64,000 nt of DNA from IDS-8 sp036381215 (GCA_036381215.1 DASVDF010000050.1:57157-121156); one strand, 5' to 3'; numbered from the stretch's first letter, positions 35,098-44,722 are shown. Made by a program: numbers and translations. Notes: generated by a model from the letters alone, not told the origin.

Positions 35098-37764
35098 CTA
35101 CGAACCGACATCGACCGTTTTCGCGAGACGGATGTCGGCCGATGAGGCACCGACTTCGATTTTCACCGGGCGGTTTTCCAGTACCCAGCGATTTTCGTGC
35201 GGGTTCCAATAGCGCAGATCATCCGCATGCAGTTTCATTGCGACCGTCTTCGTTTCGTGCGGCTGTAAGGCGATCCTCCTGAATCCCCTCAGGTCCCTGA
35301 TCGGCCGTGCGACGGCCGATTCCGGGTAGCTGACATAGAGCTGGACGACCTCTTCGCCCGCCCGATCGCCGGTGTTGGTCACCTGGACGCTCACGGTCAG
35401 CGCATCTCCGGCCGATAGCGAAGCGGTGCTGGTCCGGAGGTTTTCGTAGCGGAAGTCCGTGAAGCTCAAACCGTAGCCGAACGGGTACAACGGTTCGCCT
35501 TCGAAGTATCTGTAGGTACGGCCTTCCATCGAGTAGTCCTCGAAAGGCGGCAGATCGTCCACGCTCCTGTAGAAGGTGACGGGAAGCCGCCCGGCCGGGT
35601 TGTAATCGCCGAACAGGACGTCGGCGATTGCAGTGCCGGCCGCCTGTCCCGGATACCAGGCTTCCAGAATGGCCGGCACGTTCTCATCGGCCCAGTTGAC
35701 GGCGAGCGCGCTGCCGTTCAGCAGTACCAGCACGGTCGGCTTACCGATTGCCATCACCTGTTGCAGGAGGTGTCGTTGCGGCCTCGGCAGGTCCAGGCGG
35801 GTGCGGTCCCCGCCGCGGAAGCCTTCGATGTCGACGTCCATCTCCTCGCCTTCGAGGCGAGCCGTCAGGCCGAGAAACAGGATGACCGCATCGGCCTGGC
35901 CGGCTTTTTCGAGCGCTTCCTCCTCCAGGCCCGCCTCGGGTGTGCTCCAGACGAACTGCAATTGCGCATCGCCATAGGATTCCTGAGCCTCGATGCGGAC
36001 AGGGTAGGATTGTCCGGCTTCGAGCTCCATCGGCGGCGTTGCCACGACGCGCGGGTCGCCCAGCTCGTCGCGATAGTTGTAGCTCGACCGGAACAACTCC
36101 CGATCGCCCAGGTAGAACTCGAATTTCATCGTCGAGATGACGCCGAGGCGGTACAGGCCGCTCTTCCCGGGTCTCAGCACACCGGTCCAGCGAACGCCGA
36201 AATCGTCATCGTTCATACCCTCGCGGGGCGCCTTGTCGTGCCAGTTGGCGTCAACAACCTTTGTCGTCCCGGCAAAGACGGCCTGCCCCTGCATGTCGCG
36301 GCTGCCGAAGTATTCCGTCTTCAATCCCGGAGTTTCGCCATCGGGCGAAAACAAAGCCTCACCGGGGACGCTGTCGAATAGCGGGAAGCCATCGGCCAGT
36401 TCCGACCCTCTGGCAAACAGGACCTTCGTTTCTGGCGACACGGCTTCACGGATCCCGCGCAGCGGCGTCACGATGTCGGAAGGCACGCCGTTATAGTTGC
36501 CCAGCAACATCAGCCATTGGTCGGAGTTGGGGCCGATCACCGCGAGTGTTTTCAGATCCTTCCTGAGCGGCAAAACGCCGTCGTTCTTCAGAAGCACCAT
36601 CGATTTACGGGCTACGTCTAGCGCCAGCTTCTTGTGGGCGCTGCTGTCGACCACGTCGTAGGGAATCTGCGCATACTCCACGCGTTCCGCGGAATCGAAC
36701 ATTCCCAACCTGAAGCGGGCGGTAAAGAGCCGCTTTACCGCACCGTCGATCTGCGACTCGTCGATCAATCCCGTTTGCACCGCCTCGACGAGGTGCGGAT
36801 AGACCTTTGCGCCGCAATCCAGGTCGGTGCCCGCCTTCAGGGCCAAGGCGGCGGCTTCGGCGGGCGTTTGCACCACTTTGTGATTCTTGTAGATGTCGTC
36901 CAGCGCCCAGCAGTCGGAAACGACGTAGCCGCCGAAATCCCATTGATCGCGAAGAATATCCTCGAGCAGATGGCTGTTGCCGCAAGCCGGTTCGCCGTCG
37001 ACCCGGTTGTAAGCGCACATGAGCGAATAAGCACCGCCTTCCTCTATGCCTGCGCGGAACATCGGCAGATAGGTTTCGCGAAGATCCCGTTCGCTGACGA
37101 CGGCATTGAAGGTGTGACGGTCGGGTTCGGGGCCGCTGTGCACGGCAAAGTGTTTCACGGTCGCGACCGTCTTCAGGTAGTCCGGATCGTCTCCCTGGAG
37201 GCCGCGAATGAACTGCACCGCGAGGCTGCCCGTCAGGAAGGGGTCCTCGCCATAGGTTTCCTGCCCGCGACCCCAGCGCGGATCCCGGAAGAGGTTGATA
37301 TTGGGAGACCAGAGCGTCAATCCCTGGTAGCGAAGGCGCTTTCCCCTGCGCGCGTACTCATGATGCTTCGCGCGGGCTTCGTCCGAAATCGCCGTGGCCA
37401 TGCGGAAGATCAGGTCCTCGTCCCAGGTCGCGGCGAGACCGATGGCCTGCGGGAAGGACGTCGCGAGCCCGGAACGGGCCACGCCGTGCAGTGCCTCGTT
37501 CCACCAGTTGTATTCGGGTACTCCAAGCCGCGGAATGGCCGGGGCGACGTCCAGCATCTGGGATACTTTTTCTTCGAGGGTCATGCGGGCGACGAGATCG
37601 TCGACCCTTTCCGCAATCGGGAGATCGGGGTTTCTGTAGTCTTCCGTTGGCGTCTGCGCCTTGCAGCTGGCAGCGGCAACCAGGAAGGAGAGCCCGGCAA
37701 TCACCGATAATCCCGCCGTTCGGGCAGTGTTCGAGCGCGTCGCGTTGTCGCTGGTCTGTGTCAT
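35098..37764 (-). CDS. GH3 beta-xylosidase/glucosidase with inserted PA14 domain, exported lipoprotein-like
   Basis: 888 aa. The N-terminal signal ends in VAAASCKA, compatible with a lipobox. The GH3 N-domain has ETYGEDPFLTGSLAV, TVKHFAVHSGPEPDRH and the nucleophile Asp in GYVVSDCWALDD. A PA14-like segment (about residues 470-620, GVRWTGVLRPGKSGLYRLG) is inserted in the second domain, and a fibronectin-III-like domain ends the protein. The context points to beta-xylosidase. The gene is visibly less GC-rich than its neighbours (samples of about 55-65% against nearly 80% in the adjacent GH3), suggesting separate ancestry. Confidence 0.9.
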   Translation of the reverse strand: MTQTSDNATRSNTARTAGLSVIAGLSFLVAAASCKAQTPTEDYRNPDLPIAERVDDLVARMTLEEKVSQMLDVAPAIPRLGVPEYNWWNEALHGVARSGLATSFPQAIGLAATWDEDLIFRMATAISDEARAKHHEYARRGKRLRYQGLTLWSPNINLFRDPRWGRGQETYGEDPFLTGSLAVQFIRGLQGDDPDYLKTVATVKHFAVHSGPEPDRHTFNAVVSERDLRETYLPMFRAGIEEGGAYSLMCAYNRVDGEPACGNSHLLEDILRDQWDFGGYVVSDCWALDDIYKNHKVVQTPAEAAALALKAGTDLDCGAKVYPHLVEAVQTGLIDESQIDGAVKRLFTARFRLGMFDSAERVEYAQIPYDVVDSSAHKKLALDVARKSMVLLKNDGVLPLRKDLKTLAVIGPNSDQWLMLLGNYNGVPSDIVTPLRGIREAVSPETKVLFARGSELADGFPLFDSVPGEALFSPDGETPGLKTEYFGSRDMQGQAVFAGTTKVVDANWHDKAPREGMNDDDFGVRWTGVLRPGKSGLYRLGVISTMKFEFYLGDRELFRSSYNYRDELGDPRVVATPPMELEAGQSYPVRIEAQESYGDAQLQFVWSTPEAGLEEEALEKAGQADAVILFLGLTARLEGEEMDVDIEGFRGGDRTRLDLPRPQRHLLQQVMAIGKPTVLVLLNGSALAVNWADENVPAILEAWYPGQAAGTAIADVLFGDYNPAGRLPVTFYRSVDDLPPFEDYSMEGRTYRYFEGEPLYPFGYGLSFTDFRYENLRTSTASLSAGDALTVSVQVTNTGDRAGEEVVQLYVSYPESAVARPIRDLRGFRRIALQPHETKTVAMKLHADDLRYWNPHENRWVLENRPVKIEVGASSADIRLAKTVDVGS

Positions 37765-37782
37765 CGAGCCGCTCGCCCCCGA

Positions 37783-37822
37783 ATGATAGCGTTACCATCG
37801 GCATGATGCCGCGCCGCGCCAA
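37783..37822 (-). promoter_or_regulatory. Promoter and LacI-type operator B for the GH3-GH67 operon
   Basis: On the minus strand: -35 TTGGCG (37822-37817), a 17-bp spacer, then a -10 region GATGGT whose last five bases begin the palindrome ATGGTAACGCTATCAT (37798-37783). The operator lies 18 bp before the start codon. The geometry is the same as at the plus-strand promoter 38019-38058. Confidence 0.7.
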
Positions 37823-37846
37823 CCCTGTCCAGAAAACCGGGCGCTC

Positions 37847-38022
37847 GTGGCACGCCGCCGCGGTTCGAGGCTCTTTCCTGTCGCACGGGCGATTGAGCGC
37901 GGTCTCGTCGACGGCATGGGACCCGGGTTCGGCGGGCCGTCGAGATCGTCTCGCTGATCGAGCACTTGCGCACGTTGCCTCGAGTGACGGATGCGTTCCG
38001 GGCGGGCGTGGAGGCGGGTTGA
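37847..38022 (+). pseudogene. Possible decayed 3' gene remnant with a frameshift
   Basis: One frame reads LFPVARAIERGLVDGMGPGF up to about 37938 and the next frame continues RAVEIVSLIEHLRTLPRV and on to a TGA at 38020-38022. Both parts have coding-like third-position GC and residue composition, and they join naturally if one base is lost near 37933. No family is recognised. This may be chance in GC-rich DNA. Confidence 0.25.
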
Positions 38023-38058
38023 CAGGCGCTTTCCGGCAGCGCATGGTATCGCTACCAT
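38019..38058 (+). promoter_or_regulatory. Promoter and LacI-type operator B for the GH3-ManD-XylB-XylA operon
   Basis: TTGACA (38019-38024), a 17-bp spacer and CATGGT (38042-38047), overlapped by the near-perfect palindrome ATGGTATCGCTACCAT (38043-38058). The operator matches the one at 37783-37798 under the consensus ATGRTANCGNTACCAT. The likely regulator is the LacI-family protein at 44824-45912. Confidence 0.78.
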
Positions 38059-38115
38059 CCGCGTCTTCATCCATCGCGGGCCTCGAGACCCGCTGTCCTG
38101 CCAGGGGGACATGCC

Positions 38116-40533
38116 GTGCGCCGACTGCCGAACCACGAGCCCGCCTCGCGCGGTGCGATCCGTCTTGCGGCCGTCGCCGCCGTGCTCGCGCTGACGTCCG
38201 TGCCCGGATTTGCAGCGGACACAGTCGTGTATCGCGATGCGGCCGCGCCGGTCGAAAAGCGCGTCGACGATCTGCTCGGCCGCATGTCGCTGGACGAGAA
38301 GGTTGCGCAGCTCCGCACCGTGTGGGACAGCAAGGTGCAGCTGTATGACGGCGAGGGCCGCTTCGATCCGGAGCGCGCGCGCAAGCTCTGGCCGGACGGC
38401 TTCGGCGGGTTCGCCCGTCCCAACGACACGCAGGGCCCCGCCTCGCCGCGCGTCGTGCCGTGGCGGAGCATCGCGGACACCGTCGCGCTGGTGAACGCGA
38501 TCCAGCGGTACGCGATCGAAGAGACACGACTCGGCATCCCGGTGCTGTTCCACGAGGAGGGTCTGCACGGTTACGCCGCGGTCGGCGCGACCAGTTTCCC
38601 GCAGGCGATCGCGCTCGCCTCGTCCTGGGATCCGGACCTCGTGCGCCAGGTGAACGCGGTCACCGCACGCGAGATTCGCGCGCGCGGTGCGCATCTCGTG
38701 CTGTCGCCGGTCGTCGATATCGCGCGCGATCCGCGCTGGGGCCGCTTCGAGGAAACGTTCGGCGAGGATCCGTATCTCGTGTCGGAGCTCGGCGTGGCCG
38801 CGGTCGAGGGACTGCAGGGCGAGGGCAGGTTCGAGCGGCTCGGGCCCGGCAAGGTGTTCGCGACGCTGAAGCACATGACGGGCCACGGCCAGCCCGAGAG
38901 CGGCACCAACGTCGGTCCCGCGCCGATCTCCGAGCGCGAGCTGCGCGAAAACTTCTTCCCGCCGTTCCGTGCCGTGGTGCAGCGCACCGGCATTCGCGCG
39001 GTGATGCCGTCCTACAACGAGATCGACGGCGTGCCGAGTCACGTGAACTCGTGGCTGCTCGGGGACGTGCTGCGCGGCGAGTGGGGTTTCGAGGGCATGG
39101 TGGTCAGCGACTACTACGCCATCGAGCAGCTCGTCGATCTGCACCACGTGTTCGGCGATCTGACGCACGCCGCGGCGGCGGCCCTGCGCGCCGGCGTCGA
39201 CGTCGACCTGCCGGACGGACGGGCGTACGTGCACCTGCCCGCGGCGCTCGACGCGGGGCTCATCACCCGCGCGGACATCGACCAGGCCGTGCGGCGGCTG
39301 CTCGAGGTCAAGTTCCGCGCCGGCCTGTTCGAGGCGCCGTACGCGGACGCGGAGCACGCCGAAGCGGTCACGAACACGCGCAAGGCGCGTACGCTCGCGC
39401 GCCGCGCGGCCGAGCGCTCGATGGTGCTGCTCGCCAACGACGGCGTGCTGCCGTTGGCGCTCGACGATCTGAACAAGATCGCGGTCATCGGACCGAATGC
39501 GGACGTGGCGAGGCTCGGCGGCTATTACGGCGTTCCTCCGATCACGGTCTCGCTGCTCGAAGGCGTGCGCGAACGCGTCGGCGACCGCGCCGACGTGGTG
39601 TTCGCGAAAGGCGTGAAGATCACGGAGAACGACGACTGGTGGGCCGACGAGGTGGATCTCGCCGACAGCCAGGAGAATCGCAAGCTCATCCAGGAGGCCG
39701 TCGAAGTCGCGCGCGATTCCGACGTGATCGTGCTCGCCATCGGCGGCAACGAGCAGACGAGCCGCGAGGGCTGGGCGGACTCGCACCTGGGCGACCGCGC
39801 GAGCCTCGAGCTGGTCGGCCAGCAGCAGGAGCTGTTCGACGCGCTGCACGCGCTCGGCAAGCCGATCGTCGTGGTGCTGATCAACGGCCGTCCGCTCGCT
39901 ACCGTGCAGATCGCGGAAGAAGCAAACGCGCTGATCGAGGGCTGGTACCTGGGCGAGCAGGGCGGCAACGCGCTCGCGCGCGTGTTGTTCGGCGACGTGA
40001 GCCCGGGCGGCAAGCTGCCGGTCACCATCCCGCGCGAGGTGGGGCAGCTCCCGATGTTCTACAACGCCAAGCCGTCGGCGCGCCGCGGCTATCTCTTCGC
40101 GAGCACCGGGCCGCTGTTCCCGTTCGGCTGGGGGCTTTCCTACACAACCTTCGAGCTGTCGCCGCCGGAGCTTTCGGCAGCGGAGATTCCCGCCGACGGC
40201 ACCGTCGAGGTGCGGGTCACGGTCACGAACACGGGTGACCGTACCGGCGACGAGACCGTGCAGCTTTATTTGCACGATCGCGTGAGCTCCGTGACGCAGC
40301 CCGTCAAGGAGCTCAAACGTTTCGAGCGGGTGACGCTCGAGCCGGGCGAACAGCGGATCGTGACCTTCAGCCTCGGCCCCGAGGACTTCCGACTGTGGAA
40401 CATCGATATGCGCGAGGTGATCGAGCCGGGTGAGTTCGAGATCATGACCGGTCCCAACTCCGTCGATCTGCAGAGCACGGTTCTCACGGTCACCGGCGGC
40501 GGGACCGTCGCGGCGTCCGGGGAGGCCGGATGA
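38116..40533 (+). CDS. GH3 beta-xylosidase/beta-glucosidase, exported
   Basis: 805 aa from GTG with AGGGGG 7 bases upstream. Signal peptide IRLAAVAAVLALTSVPGFAAD. EETFGEDPYLVSELG, TLKHMTGHGQPESG and the nucleophile Asp in GMVVSDYYAIEQ mark a GH3 enzyme; GGNEQTSREGW is in the C-terminal sandwich and a fibronectin-III-like domain follows. No PA14 insert, unlike its divergent neighbour. The genes downstream (ManD, XylB, XylA) make xylo-oligosaccharides the likely substrate. Confidence 0.9.
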   Translation: MRRLPNHEPASRGAIRLAAVAAVLALTSVPGFAADTVVYRDAAAPVEKRVDDLLGRMSLDEKVAQLRTVWDSKVQLYDGEGRFDPERARKLWPDGFGGFARPNDTQGPASPRVVPWRSIADTVALVNAIQRYAIEETRLGIPVLFHEEGLHGYAAVGATSFPQAIALASSWDPDLVRQVNAVTAREIRARGAHLVLSPVVDIARDPRWGRFEETFGEDPYLVSELGVAAVEGLQGEGRFERLGPGKVFATLKHMTGHGQPESGTNVGPAPISERELRENFFPPFRAVVQRTGIRAVMPSYNEIDGVPSHVNSWLLGDVLRGEWGFEGMVVSDYYAIEQLVDLHHVFGDLTHAAAAALRAGVDVDLPDGRAYVHLPAALDAGLITRADIDQAVRRLLEVKFRAGLFEAPYADAEHAEAVTNTRKARTLARRAAERSMVLLANDGVLPLALDDLNKIAVIGPNADVARLGGYYGVPPITVSLLEGVRERVGDRADVVFAKGVKITENDDWWADEVDLADSQENRKLIQEAVEVARDSDVIVLAIGGNEQTSREGWADSHLGDRASLELVGQQQELFDALHALGKPIVVVLINGRPLATVQIAEEANALIEGWYLGEQGGNALARVLFGDVSPGGKLPVTIPREVGQLPMFYNAKPSARRGYLFASTGPLFPFGWGLSYTTFELSPPELSAAEIPADGTVEVRVTVTNTGDRTGDETVQLYLHDRVSSVTQPVKELKRFERVTLEPGEQRIVTFSLGPEDFRLWNIDMREVIEPGEFEIMTGPNSVDLQSTVLTVTGGGTVAASGEAG

Positions 40534-40618
40534 AGCACGCGAAGGCGTCGCGACCCGAGGTGCCGTGCCGGCCGGCCGGCACGCCGGTCGCGGGCGCCTT
40601 GCCAGAGATCGTCGCCGC

Positions 40619-41848
40619 ATGAGCGCGGAGCGCATCACCGCCGCCGATGTGATCGTCACCTGCCCGGGGCGCAACTTCGTCACGCTGAAAGTGACGACGG
40701 AAAGCGGCGCGACCGGCGTCGGCGACGCGACCCTGAACGGCCGCGAGCTCGCCGTCGCGAGCTACCTGCGCGAGCACGTCGTGCCCTGCCTCATCGGACG
40801 CGACGCGCAGCAGATCGAGGACACCTGGCAGTTCCTCTACCGCGGCGCCTACTGGCGGCGCGGACCGGTGACGATGACGGCGATCGCCGCCGTGGACATG
40901 GCGCTGTGGGACATCAAGGGCAAGCTCGCCGGCCTGCCCCTGTACCAGCTGCTCGGCGGCGCCAGTCGCGAAGGCGTGCTGGTCTACGGCCACGCGAGCG
41001 GCGAGACGGTCGAGGAGACGGTCGAGAGCGCGCGCGGCTTCGTCGCGCGCGGCTATCGCGCGGTTCGCCTCCAGTCCGCCGTGCCCGGGCTCGCTTCGAC
41101 CTACGGCGTCGGCGGCGGCAAGAGCGGTGGCAAGATCAGTTACGAACCTGCCGACGCCGACCTGCCGACGGAGAACGTCTGGTCCACTGAAAAGTACCTG
41201 CGCTCCGTGCCGGACCTGTTCGGGGCGGCGCGCGCGGCGCTCGGCGACGAGGTCCACCTGCTGCACGACGTGCACCACCGCCTGAAGCCGATCGAGGCGG
41301 CACGGCTCGGCGCCGACCTCGAGCGCTGGCGCCCGTTCTGGCTCGAGGACCCGACGCCGGCCGAAAACCAGGAGAGCTTCCGCCTGATCCGGCAGCACAC
41401 GACCGTGCCGCTTGCCGTCGGCGAGGTGTTCAACTCCATCCACGACTGCCGGCAGCTGATCGAGGAACAGCTCATCGACTATATCCGCGCAACCGTCGTG
41501 CACGCCGGCGGCATCACGCACTTGCAGCGCATTGCCGCTCTCGCCGACCTGTACAACGTGCGCACCGGCTGTCATGGCGCCACCGATCTTTCGCCCGTCG
41601 CGATGGCGGCAGCGCTGCATTTCGACCTGTCGGTGCCAAATTTTGGCATCCAGGAATACATGCCGCACACGGAGGACACCGACCGCGTGTTCCCGCACGC
41701 GTGGTATTTCGCAGACGGCCTGCTCCATCCGGGCGAGGAGCCGGGGCTCGGCGTCGACATCGACGCCGCGCTCGCGGCACAGTACCCCTACCGGCGTGCG
41801 TACCTTCCGGTCAACCGCCTGGAAGACGGCACGATGCACGACTGGTGA
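40619..41848 (+). CDS. manD: D-mannonate dehydratase (ManD, enolase superfamily)
   Basis: 409 aa. GRNFVTLKVTTESGATGVGDATLNGRE and AAVDMALWDIKGK are N-terminal enolase-superfamily segments; barrel metal-ligand and catalytic residues occur in LLHDVHHRLKP, FWLEDPTPAENQE and VGEVFNS, with HGATDLSPV near the end, as in ManD of the mannonate dehydratase subgroup. It would convert D-mannonate to 2-keto-3-deoxygluconate, a step in glucuronate breakdown that complements the GH67 enzyme. Uronate isomerase, fructuronate reductase and KDG kinase genes are not in the window. Not all family members are mannonate-specific. Confidence 0.85.
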   Translation: MSAERITAADVIVTCPGRNFVTLKVTTESGATGVGDATLNGRELAVASYLREHVVPCLIGRDAQQIEDTWQFLYRGAYWRRGPVTMTAIAAVDMALWDIKGKLAGLPLYQLLGGASREGVLVYGHASGETVEETVESARGFVARGYRAVRLQSAVPGLASTYGVGGGKSGGKISYEPADADLPTENVWSTEKYLRSVPDLFGAARAALGDEVHLLHDVHHRLKPIEAARLGADLERWRPFWLEDPTPAENQESFRLIRQHTTVPLAVGEVFNSIHDCRQLIEEQLIDYIRATVVHAGGITHLQRIAALADLYNVRTGCHGATDLSPVAMAAALHFDLSVPNFGIQEYMPHTEDTDRVFPHAWYFADGLLHPGEEPGLGVDIDAALAAQYPYRRAYLPVNRLEDGTMHDW

Positions 41849-41855
41849 CCTGACG

Positions 41856-43382
41856 ATGAACAGCGGCCACAAACGGCGCACGGTGCTCGGCATCGACCTC
41901 GGGACGCAAAGCCTGAAGACGCTGTTCTACGATCCCGACGCGCGCGAGATCGCGGCGAGCTGCTCGGCCGCGCTCGAGCTCACGCGGCGCGCCGACGGCA
42001 GCGCCGAGCAGCGCGCGGAATGGTGGACGGCGGCGCTCGCGGACTGCCTGCGGCGCGTGCCGCGCGAGGTGCGCGAGAGCGTGGCCGCGATCGGCGTGTC
42101 GGGACAGCAGCACGGCTTCGTCCCGCTCGACCGCGACGGCGAGGTGCTCGCGCCGGTCAAGCTGTGGTGCGATACGTCGACGCAGGCAGAGGCGGATGCG
42201 ATCGAGCAGGCGGCCGGCGGTCGCGCGGCCTGCATCGAGGCCGCCGGCAATCCCGTGCTCGTCGGCTACACCGCCTCGAAAGTGCGCTGGCTCAAGGAGA
42301 CGCACCCGGACCGCTACGCGCGCCTGCAATTGATCCTGCTGCCGCACGACTACCTGAATCGCGAGCTCACGGGCCGCGCGACGATGGAGTACGGCGATGC
42401 CTCGGGCAGCGGTTTCCTCGACGTCCGCCGGCGCCGCTGGAGCGAGACGCTGCTCAGCGCCGTCGATCCCGACCGCGATCTCGCGGAGTGCCTGCCGCCG
42501 CTCCTCGGGCCCGAAGAGCTCGCGGGCGCAACGAGCGAGGCCGCCGCGCGCGCCTATGGCCTGCCGGCCGGCGTGCCGGTCTCGACCGGCGGCGGCGACA
42601 ACATGATGGCGGCCATCGGCACGGGCAACGTCACGGCCGGGAAGCTCACGATGAGCCTCGGCAGCTCGGGCACGATCTTCGCGTACGCGGATGCGCCGGT
42701 CGTCGACCCGCAGGGCGAGATCGCCGCGTTCTGCAGCTCGACCGGCGGCTGGCTGCCGCTCGTCTGCACGATGAACTGCACTCTCGGCACCGAGCTCATC
42801 GGCGGACTGGTCGGCCGATCCGCGCGCGATCTCGATCGCGAGATCGCCGCGATCGAGCCTGGCGCCGGCGGGCTGATCACGCTGCCGTTCTTCAACGGCG
42901 AGCGCACGCCGGACCTGCCGCACGCGCGCGGCTGCCTGCTCGGGCTCTCGTCGCAGAACTGCACGCCGGGACACCTGCTGCGCTCGGCCGCGGAAGGCGC
43001 GACCTTCGCCCTGCGTTACGGGCTCGACCGGCTGCGCGAGCTCGGTGTGGCCGCCGAAGGCATCGTGCTCACGGGCGGCGGCGCGAACAGCGCCGCGTGG
43101 CGCCAGATCGTCGCCGACGCCTGCGCGCTGCCCGTCACCGTCCTCTCGCGATGCGAGGGTGCCTCCTTCGGCGCCGCGCTGCAGGCGCTCTGGGCTCTGG
43201 AAAGGAAAAACGGCGCGGCGCTCTCCATCCGCGAGCTCGTTGCCGAGCACCTGAGCCGCGAGGAAACGCAGTGCGCTGAGCCGGGACCGGCGGCTGCCGT
43301 CTACGTCGAACGCTACGCTGCCTACCGCGACGCGGTCCGGCAGGTGACTCCCCTTTATACACGAGAATCGGAACCCCAATGA
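41856..43382 (+). CDS. xylB: Xylulokinase
   Basis: 508 aa FGGY-family kinase. GIDLGTQSLKTLF is the first phosphate-binding motif, AIGVSGQQHGFVPLD the sugar-binding segment typical of xylulokinase, and GIVLTGGGANSAAWRQIVAD the adenosine motif. It phosphorylates D-xylulose to xylulose-5-phosphate. It follows manD after 7 bp and overlaps xylA by 4 bp (ATGA). Confidence 0.93.
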   Translation: MNSGHKRRTVLGIDLGTQSLKTLFYDPDAREIAASCSAALELTRRADGSAEQRAEWWTAALADCLRRVPREVRESVAAIGVSGQQHGFVPLDRDGEVLAPVKLWCDTSTQAEADAIEQAAGGRAACIEAAGNPVLVGYTASKVRWLKETHPDRYARLQLILLPHDYLNRELTGRATMEYGDASGSGFLDVRRRRWSETLLSAVDPDRDLAECLPPLLGPEELAGATSEAAARAYGLPAGVPVSTGGGDNMMAAIGTGNVTAGKLTMSLGSSGTIFAYADAPVVDPQGEIAAFCSSTGGWLPLVCTMNCTLGTELIGGLVGRSARDLDREIAAIEPGAGGLITLPFFNGERTPDLPHARGCLLGLSSQNCTPGHLLRSAAEGATFALRYGLDRLRELGVAAEGIVLTGGGANSAAWRQIVADACALPVTVLSRCEGASFGAALQALWALERKNGAALSIRELVAEHLSREETQCAEPGPAAAVYVERYAAYRDAVRQVTPLYTRESEPQ

Positions 43383-44722
43383 GCCAGCAAATCCACATCG
43401 GCCGGCGGGAATATTTCCCCGGCATCGGCAGGATCGCCTACGAAGGTCCGGAATCCGACAACCCGCTCGCCTTCAAGGCTTACGACGAGAACCGCGTCGT
43501 CGGCGGCAAGACCCTGCGCGAGCACCTGCGTTTCGCCGTCTGCTACTGGCACACGTTCTGCGCCGAGGGTGCGGACCCCTTCGGCCCCGGCACGCAGCCG
43601 CGCCCGTGGAAGGCGGCCACCGATCCGCTGACGCGCGCCGAGGACAAGATGGACGCGGCGTTCGAGCTCTTCTCGAAGCTCGGCGTGCCGTTCTATTGCT
43701 TTCACGATCGTGACATGGCCCCGGAGGGCGCGACCGTCGCGGAAAGCGAGCAGCTCCTCGCGCGCACGGTGGAGATGGCGAAGCAGCGACAGAAGGACAC
43801 CGGCGTGCGCCTGCTCTGGGGCACCGCGAACCTCTTCTCGCATCCGCGCTACATGAACGGCGCGGCGACGAACCCGGACTTCGCCGTCGTCACGCACGCC
43901 GCGGCGCAGGTGAAGGCGGCGCTCGATGCGACCGTGGCCCTCGGTGGAGAGAACTACGTCTTCTGGGGCGGCCGCGAAGGGTACGCATACCTGTTCAATA
44001 CGCTGACCAGGCGCGAGCTCGACCACCTGGCGATGTTCCTCTCGCTCGCCCGCGACTACGGCCGCTCGATCGGCTTCAAGGGCACGTTCCTGGTCGAGCC
44101 GAAGCCGATGGAACCCATGTACCACCAGTACGATTCGGACGCCCAGATCGTGATCGGGTTCCTGCGCCACTACGGCCTCGCCGGCGATTTCAAGGTGAAC
44201 GTCGAGGCGAACCATGCGACGCTCGCCGGGCATTCGTTCGCGCACGAGCTGCAGATGTGCGCCGACGCGGGCCTGCTCGGCTCGATCGACGCGAACCGCG
44301 GCAATCCGCAGAACGGCTGGGATACCGACCAGTTCCCGACCGACTTGTACGACGCGGTGCAGGCGATGCTGGTCGTGCTGGGCAATGGCGGCTTCGGGAC
44401 CGGCGGCCTGAACTTCGACGCGAAGGTGCGCCGCGAGTCGACCGACCTCGAGGACATCTTCATCGCCCACATCGGCGGCATGGACACGTTCGCCCGCGGC
44501 CTGGTCATCGCCTACGATCTCCTGACGAATTCGCCGCTCCCGGGCTTCCGCAAGGAGCGTTATGCGAGCTTCGACGCCGGGCGCGGCCGCGATTTCGAGG
44601 CGGGCAAGCTGACCCTCGCGGATCTCGCTGCCCTGGCCGCCGCCAACGGAGAGCCCGAGATACGCAGCGGCAAGCAGGAATGGCTGGAGAACATCGTCAA
44701 CGATTACATCCGGCGCACCTGA
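43379..44722 (+). CDS. xylA: Xylose isomerase
   Basis: 447 aa, the class II length. Catalytic His109 in FYCFHDRDM, Lys/Glu metal site in GTFLVEPKPMEPMYHQYD and VEANHATLAGH, and a C-terminal metal-binding set in GSIDANRGNPQNGWDTDQFP. It converts D-xylose to D-xylulose in the cytoplasm, feeding the adjacent kinase. Confidence 0.96.
   Translation: MSQQIHIGRREYFPGIGRIAYEGPESDNPLAFKAYDENRVVGGKTLREHLRFAVCYWHTFCAEGADPFGPGTQPRPWKAATDPLTRAEDKMDAAFELFSKLGVPFYCFHDRDMAPEGATVAESEQLLARTVEMAKQRQKDTGVRLLWGTANLFSHPRYMNGAATNPDFAVVTHAAAQVKAALDATVALGGENYVFWGGREGYAYLFNTLTRRELDHLAMFLSLARDYGRSIGFKGTFLVEPKPMEPMYHQYDSDAQIVIGFLRHYGLAGDFKVNVEANHATLAGHSFAHELQMCADAGLLGSIDANRGNPQNGWDTDQFPTDLYDAVQAMLVVLGNGGFGTGGLNFDAKVRRESTDLEDIFIAHIGGMDTFARGLVIAYDLLTNSPLPGFRKERYASFDAGRGRDFEAGKLTLADLAALAAANGEPEIRSGKQEWLENIVNDYIRRT

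Larger units (their letters stand above)
37765..38115. promoter_or_regulatory. Divergent control region between the two GH3 genes
   Basis: 351 bp. It carries an operator B with matching promoter at each end (37783-37822 minus, 38019-38058 plus) and, between them, a stretch that looks like the decayed 3' end of a gene (37847-38022). Nothing else is recognisable. Confidence 0.65.

Noticed and set aside
37792..40683. A 963-residue open frame on the minus strand opposite the GH3 gene
   Set aside because: Low-complexity, Arg/Ala/Glu/His-rich translation typical of antisense shadow in GC-rich DNA. The plus-strand GH3 has clear family motifs, a signal peptide and a ribosome site.
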